Below are positions 1 through 17,969 of a stretch of DNA of 64,000 nt, piece after piece. Under the pieces are notes generated by a model, which saw only the letters and a list, made by a program, of their open reading frames with translations, did not search any database and had not been told where the DNA came from. Both the position numbers and the translations under genes were made by a program. The DNA comes from Bigelowiella natans CCMP2755 (Eukaryota > Cercozoa > Chlorarachniophyceae). Numbering within the stretch: position 1 is the first letter of the stretch; each line of letters opens with the position of its first letter. The stretch lies in assembly GCA_000320545.1 (NCBI GenBank), contig ADNK01002459.1, positions 1 through 64,000 on the forward strand, given 5' to 3'.

Positions 1-1987
1 CATTTCATCCCCTCAAAGGAAGCAAATCAGTTTTTCATCTTTCATCACTCCAGGTTTTTCAGGGACCCGTTGGTTGACCCCGATAGAGAAGGATCTATCT
101 TTCTACCTTCCTATCTATCTCTTTATCCAGAGCACAATTAAACAAGGGGCGGGGGGTCGTCATCATCATCAAGATAAAGCTCATGTTATTTTATGTGTTA
201 GTTACCCTCTGGCAACATCCTTCCGTAAAAAGTCCGACAATTCAGCGCACAGCTCTGTGCCAGTAGGCCCTCCTTTTGTGAGAGCGCAATATACATAATT
301 GTCATCGATGACACACACACACACACACAGACTCACTCACTCACTCACACACACTCACCCAACAAGTCTATTGGCAATTACCAAATACACTTGGTGGGCT
401 TTCCCGGTATGTAATAATAATAAATAATGATGATGATGATGATAATAAGCACTTTGTTTAATTGTGCTCTGGATAAAGAGATAGATAGGAAGGTAGAAAG
501 ATAGATAAATTAAGGTATTCGTTTTTCAAATCTAGTAGTCGTGGTAGTATAATTTTTGTAGTTAAATTGTTTTATTGAAAGGAGAAGGAGGAGGAGGGAA
601 AAGAGTGGCAGCAGTTAAAAAATTCGTACGTACGTACGTTTGTACCTCCAACGACAACAAAATGCAAGAGTCTATCGATTTCATTCTCCCTTTCCGCATT
701 TTCTGGCACCTCCTTAGATTTAGCCGACGATATGTTCTGCAAGGCACTGGCCTTTTCGATCAATGAAAGAACTTTGCTTCTCACTTTCACTCCATCCTCT
801 AGCTGCAAAAGCAAAATAAGACTATTATGATGATGACGACGTGACTTGGGATAAGTAGGAGGAGGAGGAGGAGGGTGAATAGGTGTGAAAGTTACAAAGA
901 AGCAAATACTTCACCTCCTTAAGGAAAAGGGCGTTTTCCTTGACGCCTTTAATGCCGAACGTGGCAGGTTGAGCCCCCACAGCGATGACTATTAAAAGTG
1001 GGGGAGGAGGAAAAATGTTGGGAGGAGGAGGAGGAAGAAGTGGAGGAGGTGTATCATGGGCTTGTTCCATGATGCTAAAAGGTGCTAACATCATTACTAC
1101 ACGTAGAAGAGTTACACGTTAGCACTGCTATGGGAACGATTCTTTCGTCTTCCCTCCTCATTCTGCGCACCACAAGGCAAATCAATGGATGATCTCCTAT
1201 TATCAATTACCCAGTTTGTCGTATGGAATCTCTACGCCGCTGTCGGTGTCGCCCCCGAGGCTGCATTTTACGGTTTTATTTCTAAAGTCCACATTCTCGC
1301 ACGTGGCCTGCACGTAGCGGCCCCGTTCTTCTCCGTTTTTAACGACAGCATGCCTGACACTTTCTTGAATGTTGGAGTGAGAGACGGTTCCAGTAGCACT
1401 TCCAGCTAGCACTAGATGATAATAAGCATAATGAATGTGATCAACATACTACTCCAGTGAGTTTTTGGTAGACTACTGTATATCGTGTGATTGAGCTTAT
1501 TTGTAGATTGAGCATGTGCAATCGAAAAGAATGATAACAATGATGTCCGCGCTGCCCTTGTTCTCGTTCGCATGGAAAAGGTATTATTACATGGAGTGTA
1601 GAAAAAGTAAGGTCTTGGAGAGACGACTGTTAGGTCAACATCTTCTAAATTTAGCTTTCGGATTAGGCTCATAGCCCTGAAAATTATGAGAACGTAGTCA
1701 TGCACCGCCACCATGTAGCTTCCACAATCAATCAGCCTGATCACGCACTACTATTACTACTGGAATACATACCCCCATCCTGACCCCAGGACTACGAGCT
1801 TTTGCTTTGGCACATCACCATGAGCGGTAGGTACGCGTAGCCATTTAGGAGGAATAACATCGTCGAAGTCATCGTTGATGTATAGACTAATGGCGTACGA
1901 CCCACCCACCAGAGTGGCAGCACCGAAGCCAAGACGTCTCAAGCTTCGAGGTATTGCCAACAACGAAGACAACGAAGAAGATGACAT
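1..1987 (-). CDS. Type II (rotenone-insensitive) NADH dehydrogenase, 5' part; runs off the left edge
   Basis: Single-subunit flavoprotein that oxidises NAD(P)H and reduces quinone without pumping protons, normally on a mitochondrial membrane. The start is the ATG at 1987; the first ~35 residues are Ser/Leu/Arg-rich (MSSSSLSSLLAIPRSLRRLG), which fits a mitochondrial presequence. Exons on the minus strand: 1987-1773 ending in the FAD-binding loop VVLGSGWG; about 1676-1591 (VVSPRPYFFYTP); about 1411-1211 (LLAGSATGTVS); about 1000-905 (VIAVGAQPATFGIKGV); about 803-640 (ends LLHFVVVGG); and about 275-190, which completes the second nucleotide-binding loop as GGGPTGTELCAELSDFL. Splice phases join cleanly for the first exons. 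The two Rossmann motifs and the PYFFYTPLLAGSATGTV block are diagnostic of the NDH-2 family. The C-terminal membrane-anchoring part lies outside the window, so an EF-hand insertion cannot be judged. Antisense ORFs here are shadows. Confidence 0.88.
311..358. repeat. (AC)n and (ACTC)n microsatellite
   Basis: A CA-type tract followed by ACTC units, inside an intron of the NADH dehydrogenase gene. Confidence 0.9.
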
Positions 1988-2054
1988 TCTGTGCCACTAT
2001 AATCTGGACGGTTGATGTAGAGTAATCTCAGATACTACAACGCACATTATCAGG

Positions 2055-2099
<45 letters not shown>

Positions 2100-3599
2100 G
2101 AGAGAAAGACAGAGTAGAAGGAGAGGATAGGAAAAAGAGGCGAGGAGAAAGAAACAGAAACGGAAGGAAATAAAGGGACAGGAAAAGAAGGGACGGGAAA
2201 AGAAAAATAAAACAAGAAAAGAGAATATAGAATGAGCAAAACGGAAGACACTGGGAGGGGTAAAGGCGCGAAAGGATGAAGCGATCGGACAGGTGAATTT
2301 TGATCACTCTCTATGGCAGCGTTTTTGTGGAAAAAAAGTTCTACTTTTATTTACAACTTCCCAAGTCTTAGCGCAAAAATCCATTGCATTTCTGTCAGTC
2401 TTCCACTCAGTTGATTTGGGACACGTGGTCAGAGCTCGCAGTAAAATCATGTTGAAACAAACCTTCTGCATTCAATCAATGCGACAACAACTTTAACTTC
2501 CGATGTGAATGATTTGCAGTGGACGTCCTGACGAACGACGTGAAAAATGCATTTGCAGTACACATCGGCGGCATGGTTCTGCTTAAGTCGCACTAACAAA
2601 GTTCCATGCAATTCAGCATTTTCTGGTTGGACGCTTTGACTTCGGTATTGATTAATTCCTACGAAGATGCTCTTCTTTGAAAAACGTCAATCGGACTTTT
2701 TCGACGAGGTTTCGGATGAACCAGCGCGTGCACATTGTTGAATGGCTTGTTCGCGCTTGGAAACATTGAATTGCACACGCGGCTTTTGTGTCGTGTGCCA
2801 CTCAGACGGGAAAGAGTCTGTCCAGAGAGTGTCCTTTGACTTTCACTGTGCATCAAAAAGTGAACGAGGTGACACCACGCACACACGTCGCACATGATGT
2901 TGATGCTGACGTGGTTTGATGCGTGTCCGTCAGGCTTGGTCATTGCAAGTTGACCTCATCGCGCTTGTCGAGAGCTTGTGTGAAGTGAGTCTGGAAGTGT
3001 GGTGACGTTTTCCCCCCGCACCAGGCAACAGCAACAGCTCACATCAAAAACGTCGAAAGTGACAAAGGCTGAGGTGCGCGCAAATCGATCATTGCGCTAA
3101 ATTGCACACCTTCAAGTGCAGCAGCGAAGCATGCAGCGTGTGCAGTTTCACGTGTGTGACGACAATTGCACGGTTCTACTTGCGCACAAGCAGCACCGTC
3201 TTGGTGCGCATTGCATTGTTGCTAGATTGGAGCACGCACACCAAAATCGCACCATCAGATTCGCAGCAGCAAGGCTAGAAGGCCGAGTGTGCTTTTTGAG
3301 TGCACGCATTTATTGGAAACGTGTGTGTCGAAGTGAATGGCACAGCAGGTGTCCTGACAGTGCACGCAGGACAATGGACACAGTGCACGTTGCATCACAT
3401 GCATGATGTGCGTCAGCTAGACAGTGCACACGGTTCCATCATCACAATGACGATCAGTCCCACGCGTCTGATGAATCACATCGCCATGTTGCAGAAATTT
3501 CTGCAGTTGTGCATGCGTTTTTCACCAATGTCATCGACTGTGAGAAGACGATTAGGCGTCACATCAGAATGGAACATAGGAATGCAGATGTAATGACAA
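1988..3599. other. Intergenic spacer with purine-rich tract; no gene seen
   Basis: This lies between the NADH dehydrogenase start and the 3' end of the helicase, which point the same way. About 2061-2094 is a (GA)n microsatellite, followed to about 2280 by a long purine-rich (on +) stretch just upstream of the dehydrogenase start, so it may sit in the promoter. From about 2490 to 3590 the composition changes to a sequence rich in TGCA, CATG, GTGTG and GCAC words. Short ORFs occur there on both strands, but none has recognisable domains, splice continuity or coding-like composition. I see no gene in it. Confidence 0.7.
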
Positions 3600-9220
<5,621 letters not shown>

Positions 9221-10092
9221 GATGCAGGTAGAAGTGTTTGTGGTGTGTGGGTTCGACGGGCAGGGGGTGTTTGGTCGGTCGGATGTAAATTGATGCCCAG
9301 AGAAGAATCAATCCCGAAAATGTTGCAACTAGATGAAAACGCCTGTACCATCTTCCTAAGACATGAAAATCTGATTGCAGCAAGTCATGATCACCAAAGT
9401 TCAATTCGCAAATCCTTCGTGCTTGTTCTGAATCGTCCTCGTTCCAGAGGGTAAGACGGGCTATTCATGTCGCAGCTATTGTGCACAATTGATCGAAAAG
9501 ACAATTGTAGGCCGAAGTTATTCTACGACCTGTAAATCCGGTTAATTCGTAGAATATGCCAACGGATTACGGGAAGAAACTTCGGCCGTCATAAGATGAA
9601 ATTCAGGACGTTTGCGTGGTACGCACACCCTTTTCTGGTCTCAAAATCACCGAAATTAAAGGCCGCGATCAAGAAAAGTACGATGTTCAGCAAAGCCCAA
9701 TGTCGCAAATGTAAATCCCAATAAATTCTATCTTTCATACCAAGATGTTCGAAAAAGATGTAGCTTCTTGCATATCTCCGCCTTGAAAATTTGTCTGGAA
9801 CTTCCAGCATATTAATGAAAAAAGCAGGGCCAATAATTAACGGTGACATGCATTTAGGAACATCATGCCGACCCTTGCGCCTGTCCTTCATGAAGACACA
9901 AATTACAGGCGATTATTGCGATAAATCAGGTAAGAATGATGTCTTAATATAAAAACCAAGCATCCGCGGGCCTCGCTCTACCCCAACCTTCTTCCCGGTG
10001 TGCACAACAAAATATAGACCCATTTGAAAGGATCTTTGGTAGACCCGAGGCAGAGAAATCGGGGGGGCATCCAATTACTATAGGGGTCCAAG
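9221..10092. other. Spacer between divergent helicase and PTB-like genes, with nested inverted repeat
   Basis: The two flanking genes are transcribed away from each other, so this should hold both promoters. A nested inverted repeat is visible: GGCCGAAGTT 9510-9519 pairs with AACTTCGGCC 9578-9587, and ATTCTACGA 9520-9528 with TCGTAGAAT 9547-9555. A 100-codon minus-strand ORF at 9589-9891 shows no domain I recognise and is probably chance. I see no TATA box I would defend. Confidence 0.6.
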
Positions 10093-11747
10093 ATGAAGCG
10101 CAATGAGATGGCACAGCCGCCCCCGAGCGCCACTACAATGGGAGGTGCATACGGCACAATGTCCGAACAAAGCAGCTCCAAGAGGCATAGATCCTCTGCG
10201 AGTCCTTCAAAGTGCCTACATGTGCGTGCATTACCAATGTATTGCACGGAGCATGAGCTGACGCAGCTTTTTGGCGCTTTCGGGAGGGTTGATAAAATTT
10301 TGATTATGACCAATAAGCAGCAGGCTTTTGTTCAAATGGATTCAGTAATGACAGCCACCAATGTGGTCAACCATTTCGCGGTCTTCCCAGCCGTCATTAG
10401 GTGATAATTTAGTTTTGTCCTGTGTATATTAATTTGTGGAGCCATCTACATGTTTTCGGATTCAGTTGTAAGCGCAAATGTGTGATATGCTTTTTCTCAT
10501 TATTTCAGGAATAAGAACATCCACGTTCAATATTCAAACCACCAAGAACTGTCGTCCTCTTCCTCCAACCAGAGTAACTCTGGAATTCCCGCTAATTCGA
10601 TCCTTATGGTTTCGATCGAGAACGTCCAAGCCCCCATCACACTCGACAACTTGGTGACCGTCTTTAAGACCTATGGCTCAATTTTAAGAATTGTGACTTT
10701 CCTCTCTGGATTCCAGTATAAAGCACTGATTCAGATGGGGAGCATCGAATCGGCAGCCGCTGCAAAAGCAAATCTCGAAGGAAAAGATATGTTTCAAGGA
10801 TGCTGTACGCTCCGAATCAACTTCTCCAAATTACAACAGCTCAAGGTCACGAATTGCGGACCTAAGAGCTGGGACTTCACACAGCGCGCGGTGATGGATC
10901 AGCAACATCAACCAGCATTTGGGATGGTGCAGCAACTGCAAACTTCTGTATATGGCAACTACTCCTTGAATCCATACGAACAGAAGGACATGCTTGGTCA
11001 CTTAGGAGGATACGATCCCATGAACAACCCATATGGACTAGGGGGGGGGCTGGGAGGAAATCAGATGGGGATGGGAGTCATGTCGAGGACAGGTGGCCAA
11101 GTGGGCGCTGCTCCTAACGGCAATATGCGCGGAGTAAACAGCCCAGTTCTCTTGGTTTCCAACCTTCCGGAGGATGGGACTATCAAACCCATAAATCTCT
11201 TCAACTTGTTCAGCTGCTATGGTAACGTCCTTCGGGTCAAAATCTTGTATAAGAAGCTTTCTACCGCACTGATCCAGTTTTCCTCTCCATTGGGGGCGAA
11301 TCTAGCAAGACGACATCTAAACGGAGTAGAATTGGGAGGAAGAATGCTAGATGTGAGAAGCTCCAACTACCTAACTGTCAGGCTGCCAAAGGACGAGGAC
11401 GAAGATTCTAAGCATCTCAACGCGGATTACACCACCTCCCCCCTCCATCGGTTCAAAATGGGCCAGCTGTACAATCAAAAGAATATATTCGCACCCAGCA
11501 CGGTGCTGCATATTTCTAACATCGATCCTGAAGTGAAAGTGTCTTCAATCACATCGCTCTTCGGGGGTTTGGGTATAAGGGGGTTTGAGTGGCTCGTAAA
11601 TACAGCAAGCGACAAGAAAATGGCGTTTGTGCAGCTAATGAGTTTATCGAATGCTCTACAGGCAGTAATGCATCTGCACTCAACCCCCCTCAAAGGAACT
11701 CCTATCCGAATCTCGTTTTCAAAACAAGATCGTACAGTCACTCCGTT

Positions 11748-11779
<32 letters not shown>

Positions 11780-12045
11780 CTGGAGGAGAGGGCACTGAAG
11801 AGAAAGTACCAGATCAAGCAGCAGTTGCACCTACTACTGCTACCACCACCACTACCACCACAAATTCCGTTGGAAGCAGCAATAGTCAACCCAGTAGCCA
11901 TTCGACGATACCACCTGCTGATCCTACCGCAGCCGCCGCTGCTGCTTCTCCTGCTCCTGCTGCTGCTGCTGCCACAACTCCCAAGGAGCAAAGTGATGCT
12001 TCAGTTCAACCAGCAGAACAATCAGCATCTGCGGGACAGTTGTGA
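10093..12045 (+). CDS. PTB/hnRNP-L-like RNA-binding protein with RRMs and low-complexity C-terminus
   Basis: Predicted nuclear RNA-binding protein of the polypyrimidine-tract-binding/hnRNP-L family, which regulates splicing and mRNA stability. Two exons, 10093-10400 and 10509-12045, join in phase (…VIR|NKNIHVQYSNHQEL) to give 614 residues. The 108-bp intron has GTGATA and TTATTTCAG ends. Four RRM units can be traced: about 35-115 (CLHVRALP...QQAFVQMDS, then the family hallmark VQYSNHQEL), about 140-220 (VSIENVQAPITLDNLV...TLRINFSKLQQL), about 318-395 (VLLVSNLPEDGTIKPINLF...LDVRSSNYLTV) and about 440-515 (VLHISNIDPEVKVSSI...IRISFSKQ). The region after RRM2 is Gly/Asn/Met rich. The tail is homopolymeric (Gln10, Thr, Ala-Pro). 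Antisense ORFs within the CAG/ACC tracts are artefacts. Which paralogue (PTB or hnRNP L) cannot be decided. Confidence 0.93.
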
Positions 12046-12766
12046 TTGGAATATAATAGTAGCAATGCGCAGATCATGCACGCTCTACAATAGGTTTATT
12101 TTCTTCATAACTCTATTTTCCACAAGCACGCATCAGCAATAATTCTTTCCCTTAAATGTAATATGTGAGTGGGCATGACTATGCGCCACATACAACAGCT
12201 ATTGAAGACTATAGACACAGTATATATAATATATATAATTGTGAAGTCCTTTTTGTTGCGTTGCGCCCAAATGTGCCGTGCAATGACTGCCAATAACCTC
12301 AGTAATAGCACGCACGCACGTGGCCGGCATGCTATAAGCACATACGTAGCATCGATAGAATAATTGTGAGCATGAAAGCGCTAAATCTAGAAATGGCTGC
12401 GCCACGTACTCTACCGATCGAGTGAAGTGTTGCTTTGCACGTGTGGCCAGTTGTGTGTGACAACTTCATGATTTTACAACCTACGTACACGTCTGCGCTA
12501 TCCACACCCTCTGTATTGCCTGTCATGCACTACTAGTCAACATGCTGGCTACATATAGGCGTGCGCGCGTATAGCCTGATCCTAGTCAATAACGAACGCA
12601 AGATATGGCTAAATATGCTCTAAATGCTCACAGTGAGACGACAGCAAATGTGCACGATGCAACAGTACATGTAAAATGGGGCTACGTTTATTGCTCATGC
12701 ATCGCACGTTGAATGTATGTTAAATTTTGACTCATCGTGATCATGATATATGCGATAAGTAGACAT
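12046..12766. other. Spacer between convergent genes; TGCA/palindrome-rich, no gene seen
   Basis: Both neighbours end into this spacer, so it should contain two 3' UTRs and polyadenylation sites. From about 12160 it has the same flavour as other spacers in the window (GCGTGCGCGC, CGTACG, GCATGC words). No credible coding sequence or RNA gene is visible. Confidence 0.65.
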
Positions 12767-13855
12767 TTAAATTTTACGAACGCGGTCTAGTTTCTGCCGT
12801 GCATCTTTAGTAAGAGATCGAAACGTAAGACTGTAGCGGATGTCCGTTTTATGATGCCTTACAGCATGGCGAAGATCATATCGTGACATTCCACTGAGTA
12901 CGTAAAGAGAATTCTTTGGCACTTCTATTGCCTGTATGGTTGAAAGACTAAAGTTTTTACTTGAACCACTCGTAGCACCCAACAGGAGCGTAGTATCTGC
13001 GTTGAGGCTAACACCACAAATTATTTCTTGAAAAGAAGGACGGTTGTCGAAATGAAATCCCAAAGTTTGTTCCTTCGTATACTTGTTTAGGAACAATTGG
13101 TCAATAGGGGCAGGGCTCCTTTGCGAGTGTTGATGACAGCTGTACTTATTCAGGTCTTTTATTTTCAAAGCACTCGCCATTGCTTTCTGTCCTAGCTTCT
13201 TGAAAAGTAAAGGCATTGCAGTGCGAGACTTTACCTTGTATCCTGGTTGGGAATACTCAATTCCATATGTGATGTGTACCTTTCGATAATATGAAAATAA
13301 GCTTTATGCAATAATCAAGTCTGAGGGCAGTACAGGGCACATGATGTTACCCTGCCATCGTTCTTCTCTGAAGGATACCAAACTTTGATCGATTCTATGT
13401 GAGCCAATAATTTTTTCTCTTCTTGTGGGGTAATGAAATCGTGAATTATGTGAAAACCGAAAAGCTTAAGATTCTGCTTCGCGAGACTCTTCCGTGCAGC
13501 TTCATACTCCTCTTTAACCTTCTCATCGCAACCGAACATCGAACCCCTAGTCGCCCTCTGGTGAAATTTGAATTGGAAGCTTTTTGCGACGACTTCTGCA
13601 GCTTTTGGGGTCAATAATGAAGCTTCCTTTGGAGTTCTTTTCCTATGTTTCTTAACTTTGGCTTTTTCCCTATCAAATGATCCTCGTGATGATAACTCTC
13701 TTCGTTTTCTCAACTCTTGGGACCGCTCTCGCGCCTTCGATCTCAATCCGTGTTCCTAAATACCAAACGTGCAACATTGCATATAAAGAGTTTCGCCTAG
13801 AATGAATAAATAATACCCTGTATTTCGAGTAGGAAGCACCATGTTGAATAAGCAT
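12767..13855 (-). CDS. AlkB-family 2-oxoglutarate/Fe(II) dioxygenase
   Basis: Oxidative demethylase-type enzyme (ALKBH family: nucleic acids or, in some members, proteins). Three exons join in phase 0: 13855-13817 (starting MLIQHGASYSKYR), 13755-13351 and 13279-12767, giving 318 residues. The Fe(II) ligands are visible: HxD in LGFHFDNRPSFQEIICGVSL and the distal His in YDLRHAV. The 2OG-binding Arg and C-terminal strand are in IRYSLTFRSL. The N-terminal ~100 residues are very basic (RSKARERSQELRKRRE, KVKKHRKRTP), suggesting nucleic-acid or nucleolar association. The central FGFHIIHDFITPQEEKKLL matches the usual start of the AlkB fold. The start codon was chosen because an upstream exon does not join in frame. 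The next gene (TYW4-like) is divergent and begins 670 bp away. The subfamily is not resolved from sequence alone. Confidence 0.88.
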
Positions 13856-14522
13856 CAAACGCTTTCTATTAGTCCAACCACTTTGGCATGATATTTTTTG
13901 CCATGCAGCAGAGAATAGCATTGGTGCTTTGAGTGTATCGCACAAAATTACCAACAGTACCACCACCAAGGCCTGTATTTTTTGTGTGCCTTTTCGGTTC
14001 AGAAATTTTTTGTTGTAATAGCTACTGCGGGATTTGTTGGGAGAACAGGATCGCATGAATCTCCCTTGATCTACCACCCACTAACCCTGATCACCATGTC
14101 CTCCACAGTTCTGCTGGTTTGTTGTATCTAGTACAGACTCAATGCAACAGGATAGTCGTTTTTTTGGGGGTAGGAAGATCGATTGAAGTGTCCCTCCCTC
14201 CTCCTTTAGTGTTCGTTTCTATCCGAAGTTGACACCGTGGTCCTTTTCATGCCGACGTGCGTTCCGACTCCATGCTTTTACTTATATTCATCTCTTGTTG
14301 GGTTTTTATAGCTACGACATCTCGTCAAGGAATGTTTTCTCCTAGTTTCAGCGTCTCAGGTTAAAATTCCCCTGCTTTTTCGCTCGAAGAAGATAGCGCG
14401 AAAGCTTTCTCGGCACATAATTCAGAATGGCTTCCGAGTCGCTCGGATTCGTGCGAGGGAGAGAGAGCGAAAGAACATGAACTAGCCCTAACTTGTTGAA
14501 ATGATATGAATCGCCAGTTATC
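13856..14522. other. Divergent promoter region between AlkB-like and TYW4-like genes
   Basis: No supported coding exon. A minus-strand ORF near 13.8-14.08 kb is open but cannot be spliced in frame onto the AlkB gene, so it is more likely 5' UTR or chance. Both flanking genes must start from here. Confidence 0.55.
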
Positions 14523-17415
14523 ATGAAAAAAACGGAGATTGAACGCAATGAAAGCTCAGGACCAAAGGGGAGTGGTGAGAAAACGAGCTGTGCGCGGAAG
14601 AGGAGGCCAAAAACAATGGAGGGGAATTCCAATTCCGCAGCCTTTACCGCTCTATGGAGGGGACTTTCAGGAGATGCTCAGAGCGCAGAGATTGCAGTCA
14701 AACTGCTATCCGATAAACAATTGAATACAATGAGGAGGGCAACGTTCGCTCCTGCTCTACGGGCACTAGTGGGTCTTAGAGCCGCGGCGGTGGAAGCGGC
14801 TCTTTCTGGCGCTTTGGCTAGCTACGGAAAAAAGCCTTCGTTTTCTTCTTCAGTTAGAAGCCCCTCACAACAAGTCTCCCGTTCATATACAATGGGTGAA
14901 AGCGTATCTTCCACATGTACGGAGGAGCGGCCAGAAGAGGCTGAGCTTCTTGCTGCCAGCAGTTCAGATTCTGAGCTCCTCGACGCAAAGGTCGTCTCCA
15001 ATCTCAACGCAAGGTGGAAGCAACGGTGGGCCTTCGTAGATGCTATCAAAGGCCAAGCTGAGAATAAAAGCGACGGTAGTTTTGATTGCGAAATGGAAGA
15101 TCTCAAGTCGAAACCTAGCTTAGGAGTGTTAGAAGAGCAGCCCGCCCCCATCACCCCTCCACCCGCATCCATTGTTGTCTCGCTTGGGTCTGGGTTCGAT
15201 ATGCGATGCTCCTCCCCTGACGACAGAGAAATAATAAATAGTACAAACCGAAATAAGCGTATTCAGTGGATCCGGGTTGATCGAAGATGCGTACAGGAGC
15301 TCCAAACGCCTTTTTGCCAGGCGGTAGGGTGCGGCTGCATATTCATCTCTGGCGATGTGTGTGCAAAAGAGACGTCCAGGAAGATAACTAAATCCCTGCG
15401 TGCTTGGAGCAAATTGATGCTGGCGTCCTTATCTAATGATAGCGGGTCTGCCTCATCAGTGAAGCTAGTTTGGTTGGCAGAAGGGCTGTTTGAGTACCTC
15501 ACCCTACCACAGCAAGAGCGCCTCCTCAGGTCGATATCAGCGAGTTCCCGCACCATTGAAGCAAAGCTTGCGCCGAGAATTAAGATGGAGACAAGGATTG
15601 TCCTGCCTCTTCTCTCACCCCACCTAGAGGGTGTGAAAGGGATGCGGTTCGGATGGAAGTTTTCTAAGGTGGTAGATAATAATAATATACCCTCCATGTA
15701 CGGACGATTTGCTCCTTCTAGCAAAATTGGATTTGAAACAACATTAATATACAAAAACATAAAAAACTATGTATGTCCCAGCTGTTTGTCAGGCTTTAAT
15801 TGCGTAAGTATTTCGTGAAATGATATATTACTAATGGAAGCCGTGATCATCATCAGTAGAGTAATCCACCAAAGTCTCCTCACACACACACACACACACA
15901 CACACAAACACTTGTTGTGTCTCTTCTTCTTATCACCATATGTCGTGTCGTGATCCATCGCTTAGAACGTGCCATGGTCTGTCCTGAAGGAAGAGGGCTG
16001 GAGCACAGTCGCCGTTAAGGGCTGCAGTAGCACTAACACCAATCACTGCAAGAAGAAGCAGCAGCAGCATTCATGGGGAACTTTGCTTGAGGCCTTCAGG
16101 GTAAACAATGTGAGGATGATGACAACAGCAAAGGAGGGCGCTGCAACCCTAAGTCATACCGCAGCAGCGCCGAGCTTCGATCATAAACGTGAAGGAGAAG
16201 CGAAGTCAAAAGCAGATGCAAGCATCGACTCTGAGACGTGGATCGCGAAGCCTTCCGAGACCCGCTTCACAGCCTCCGGTGTGGAGATCTGCCTCGCACA
16301 CAACTATGCTCTGAACGGGTGCGCCGAGTCTAGAATGGGACGACCGTGCTTGAAAGGGCGACAAGGCCGTTGTCCATTGGACCATGATCACTGCCATCGG
16401 TGTGGAAAGAAGGGCCATAGCGCAAAACGCTGTATTATGGCAAGAGCAACGACGACAGCGGATGTGATGACAGTAGTAGCAGCAGCAGCAGCAGCAGCAG
16501 CAGCAGGCTCCAAGGAAGTTAGAGGAAGAACACAGAACGAGATTCAGCATTCCAGTCACGACGAGGACAGGGAGGAAGAATATGATAAAAAGCAAAGAGG
16601 GGGGGGGGATATCAAGCTAGATCAGCAAGGCCGAGCCTCCTCCTCCTCTTCCTCCTACTATATATACGCAGTAGGAGGGAGAGTGAGAGGCAGAACTATT
16701 GGCACGGTTGAACGTTTCTCCGTTAGCAAAGGTATATGGGAGACCTGTGCACGAATCGCAGAGCCTCGTGGCAGTTTGGCCATGGCGGCCGTCGGAACGC
16801 AAGTATTTGCCATTGGTGGTAGCGGCATCGCAAGCAATCTAGATTCCTGTGAATGCCTCGAAACATCCCTCAGCGACGACCTAAAGACTCCATGGCAAAA
16901 ATGCCCTACGATTGGCACGGCGCGTCACGCTCTCGCAGCGACTGAAAGCGGAGGGAAAATATGGGTCGTTGGCGGCTGGAAGTATGGTGATCAATCGAGC
17001 GGTGAGACTGAATGTCTTGATCTCAGGAAACACTTTGAGACGAATGCCAGCAACACCAACAGCGAGGGGGGCGCGGGACGATACTTCTGGCGGCCGTGCT
17101 CCTCCCTGAACGTCGCGAGGAAATTGCATGGGTTGACGAGTCTTGGCGGGAAGCTTTATGTGTTTGGCGGCATGGCGGCCAATTCGTTCAAACCACTAAG
17201 CAGCGCTGAATGCTACGACCCTCAGTCGGACAAATGGGGCCCCATACGAGATATGGTATGATACATATAGTTGGCTACTACCGTGCTTGTAGTGGTTTTG
17301 GTGGGTGATGATGATAAGGTGATAAGGCTCATAGTGGTGGCCAATATGTTTATCCTACTGCTGATGAGTCATGATAAGAAAATATACTTTGTTTTCTCTT
17401 TCATTTCATGTATAT

Positions 17416-17498
<83 letters not shown>

Positions 17499-17969
17499 AG
17501 CACGCATACGTACAATTTACGAAATTGATTATACATGATGCAGCCCTCGGGAGCTCGCTGTTGCGCTACGCGTGTGGGAGGTGCGATCTACATCATCCTC
17601 TTTGGCGAAGCTCCGGAGTTCGGGGTGCTCCGCTACGACGTCAAAGCCGACCGATACGAAAAGCTAGCACGCCTTCCCATCGAGAAGTGGTTTGGGTTCT
17701 CCTGTGCCGTGGTTGGTGACCGGTATGTGCATGTACTAGGAGGAAAGAGCAATGGCAAATGGATAGGATGCCATTACTGCTATGATACTCAGGAGGACAG
17801 CTGGCAAGAGCTGCCCGGAATGCTTGCTCACCGTCGTAGGCTAGGCGTAGTTGCTGTGGCTACAGTAGTCACCTCTGTTTCTCCCCCTCCTCCTCCTCCT
17901 CCACCTCCTGTCTCTAGAGACGTGGTTGCAGCTGTCCAAAACAAGGGGGGGGGGACTGGAAAGAAATGA
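14523..17969 (+). CDS. TYW4/LCMT2-like fusion: LCMT-type methyltransferase, CCCH/CCHC zinc motifs, Kelch propeller
   Basis: Likely tRNA wybutosine-pathway methyltransferase (TYW4/PPM2 type), which completes the modified base at position 37 of tRNA-Phe. Exons 14523-15770, 15966-17255 and 17544-17969 all join in phase 0, giving 987 residues. The methyltransferase domain (about 10-440) has SAM-loop VVSLGSGFDMR, IRVDRRCVQELQ, and WLAEGLFEYLT; the first splice joins IKNY to VPWSVLKEEGWSTVAV, the family's C-terminal end. Next come zinc-type motifs in the second exon: CLAHNYALNGC...C...CPLDHDHC, then a CCHC knuckle CHRCGKKGHSAKRC. Kelch repeats follow (YYIYAVGGRVRGRTIGTVER, KIWVVGGWKYG, KLYVFGGMAAN, RYVHVLGGKSNG). 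Poly-Ala encoded by (GCA)n sits between zinc and Kelch parts, and poly-Pro near the end. Methyltransferase plus Kelch is the known TYW4 layout; the zinc segment between them is unusual. Confidence 0.85.
15880..15906. repeat. (CA)n microsatellite in TYW4-like intron 1
   Basis: CA tract about 60 bp before the CTTAG acceptor of intron 1. Confidence 0.9.
17418..17491. repeat. Compound (CT)n(CA)n microsatellite in TYW4-like intron 2
   Basis: (CT)n at 17418-17456 runs directly into (CA)n at 17458-17491, about 50 bp before the acceptor ATGATGCAG. The CT part could act as an oversized polypyrimidine tract. Confidence 0.9.

Noticed and set aside
9589-9891. 100-codon ORF on the minus strand
   Set aside because: No recognisable domain, no splice context, and an AT-rich composition like the surrounding spacer. 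Probably chance.
11475-11991. Antisense ORFs opposite the PTB-like C-terminus (poly-Cys, poly-Gly/Ser)
   Set aside because: They arise from the CAG and ACC repeats of the sense coding region.
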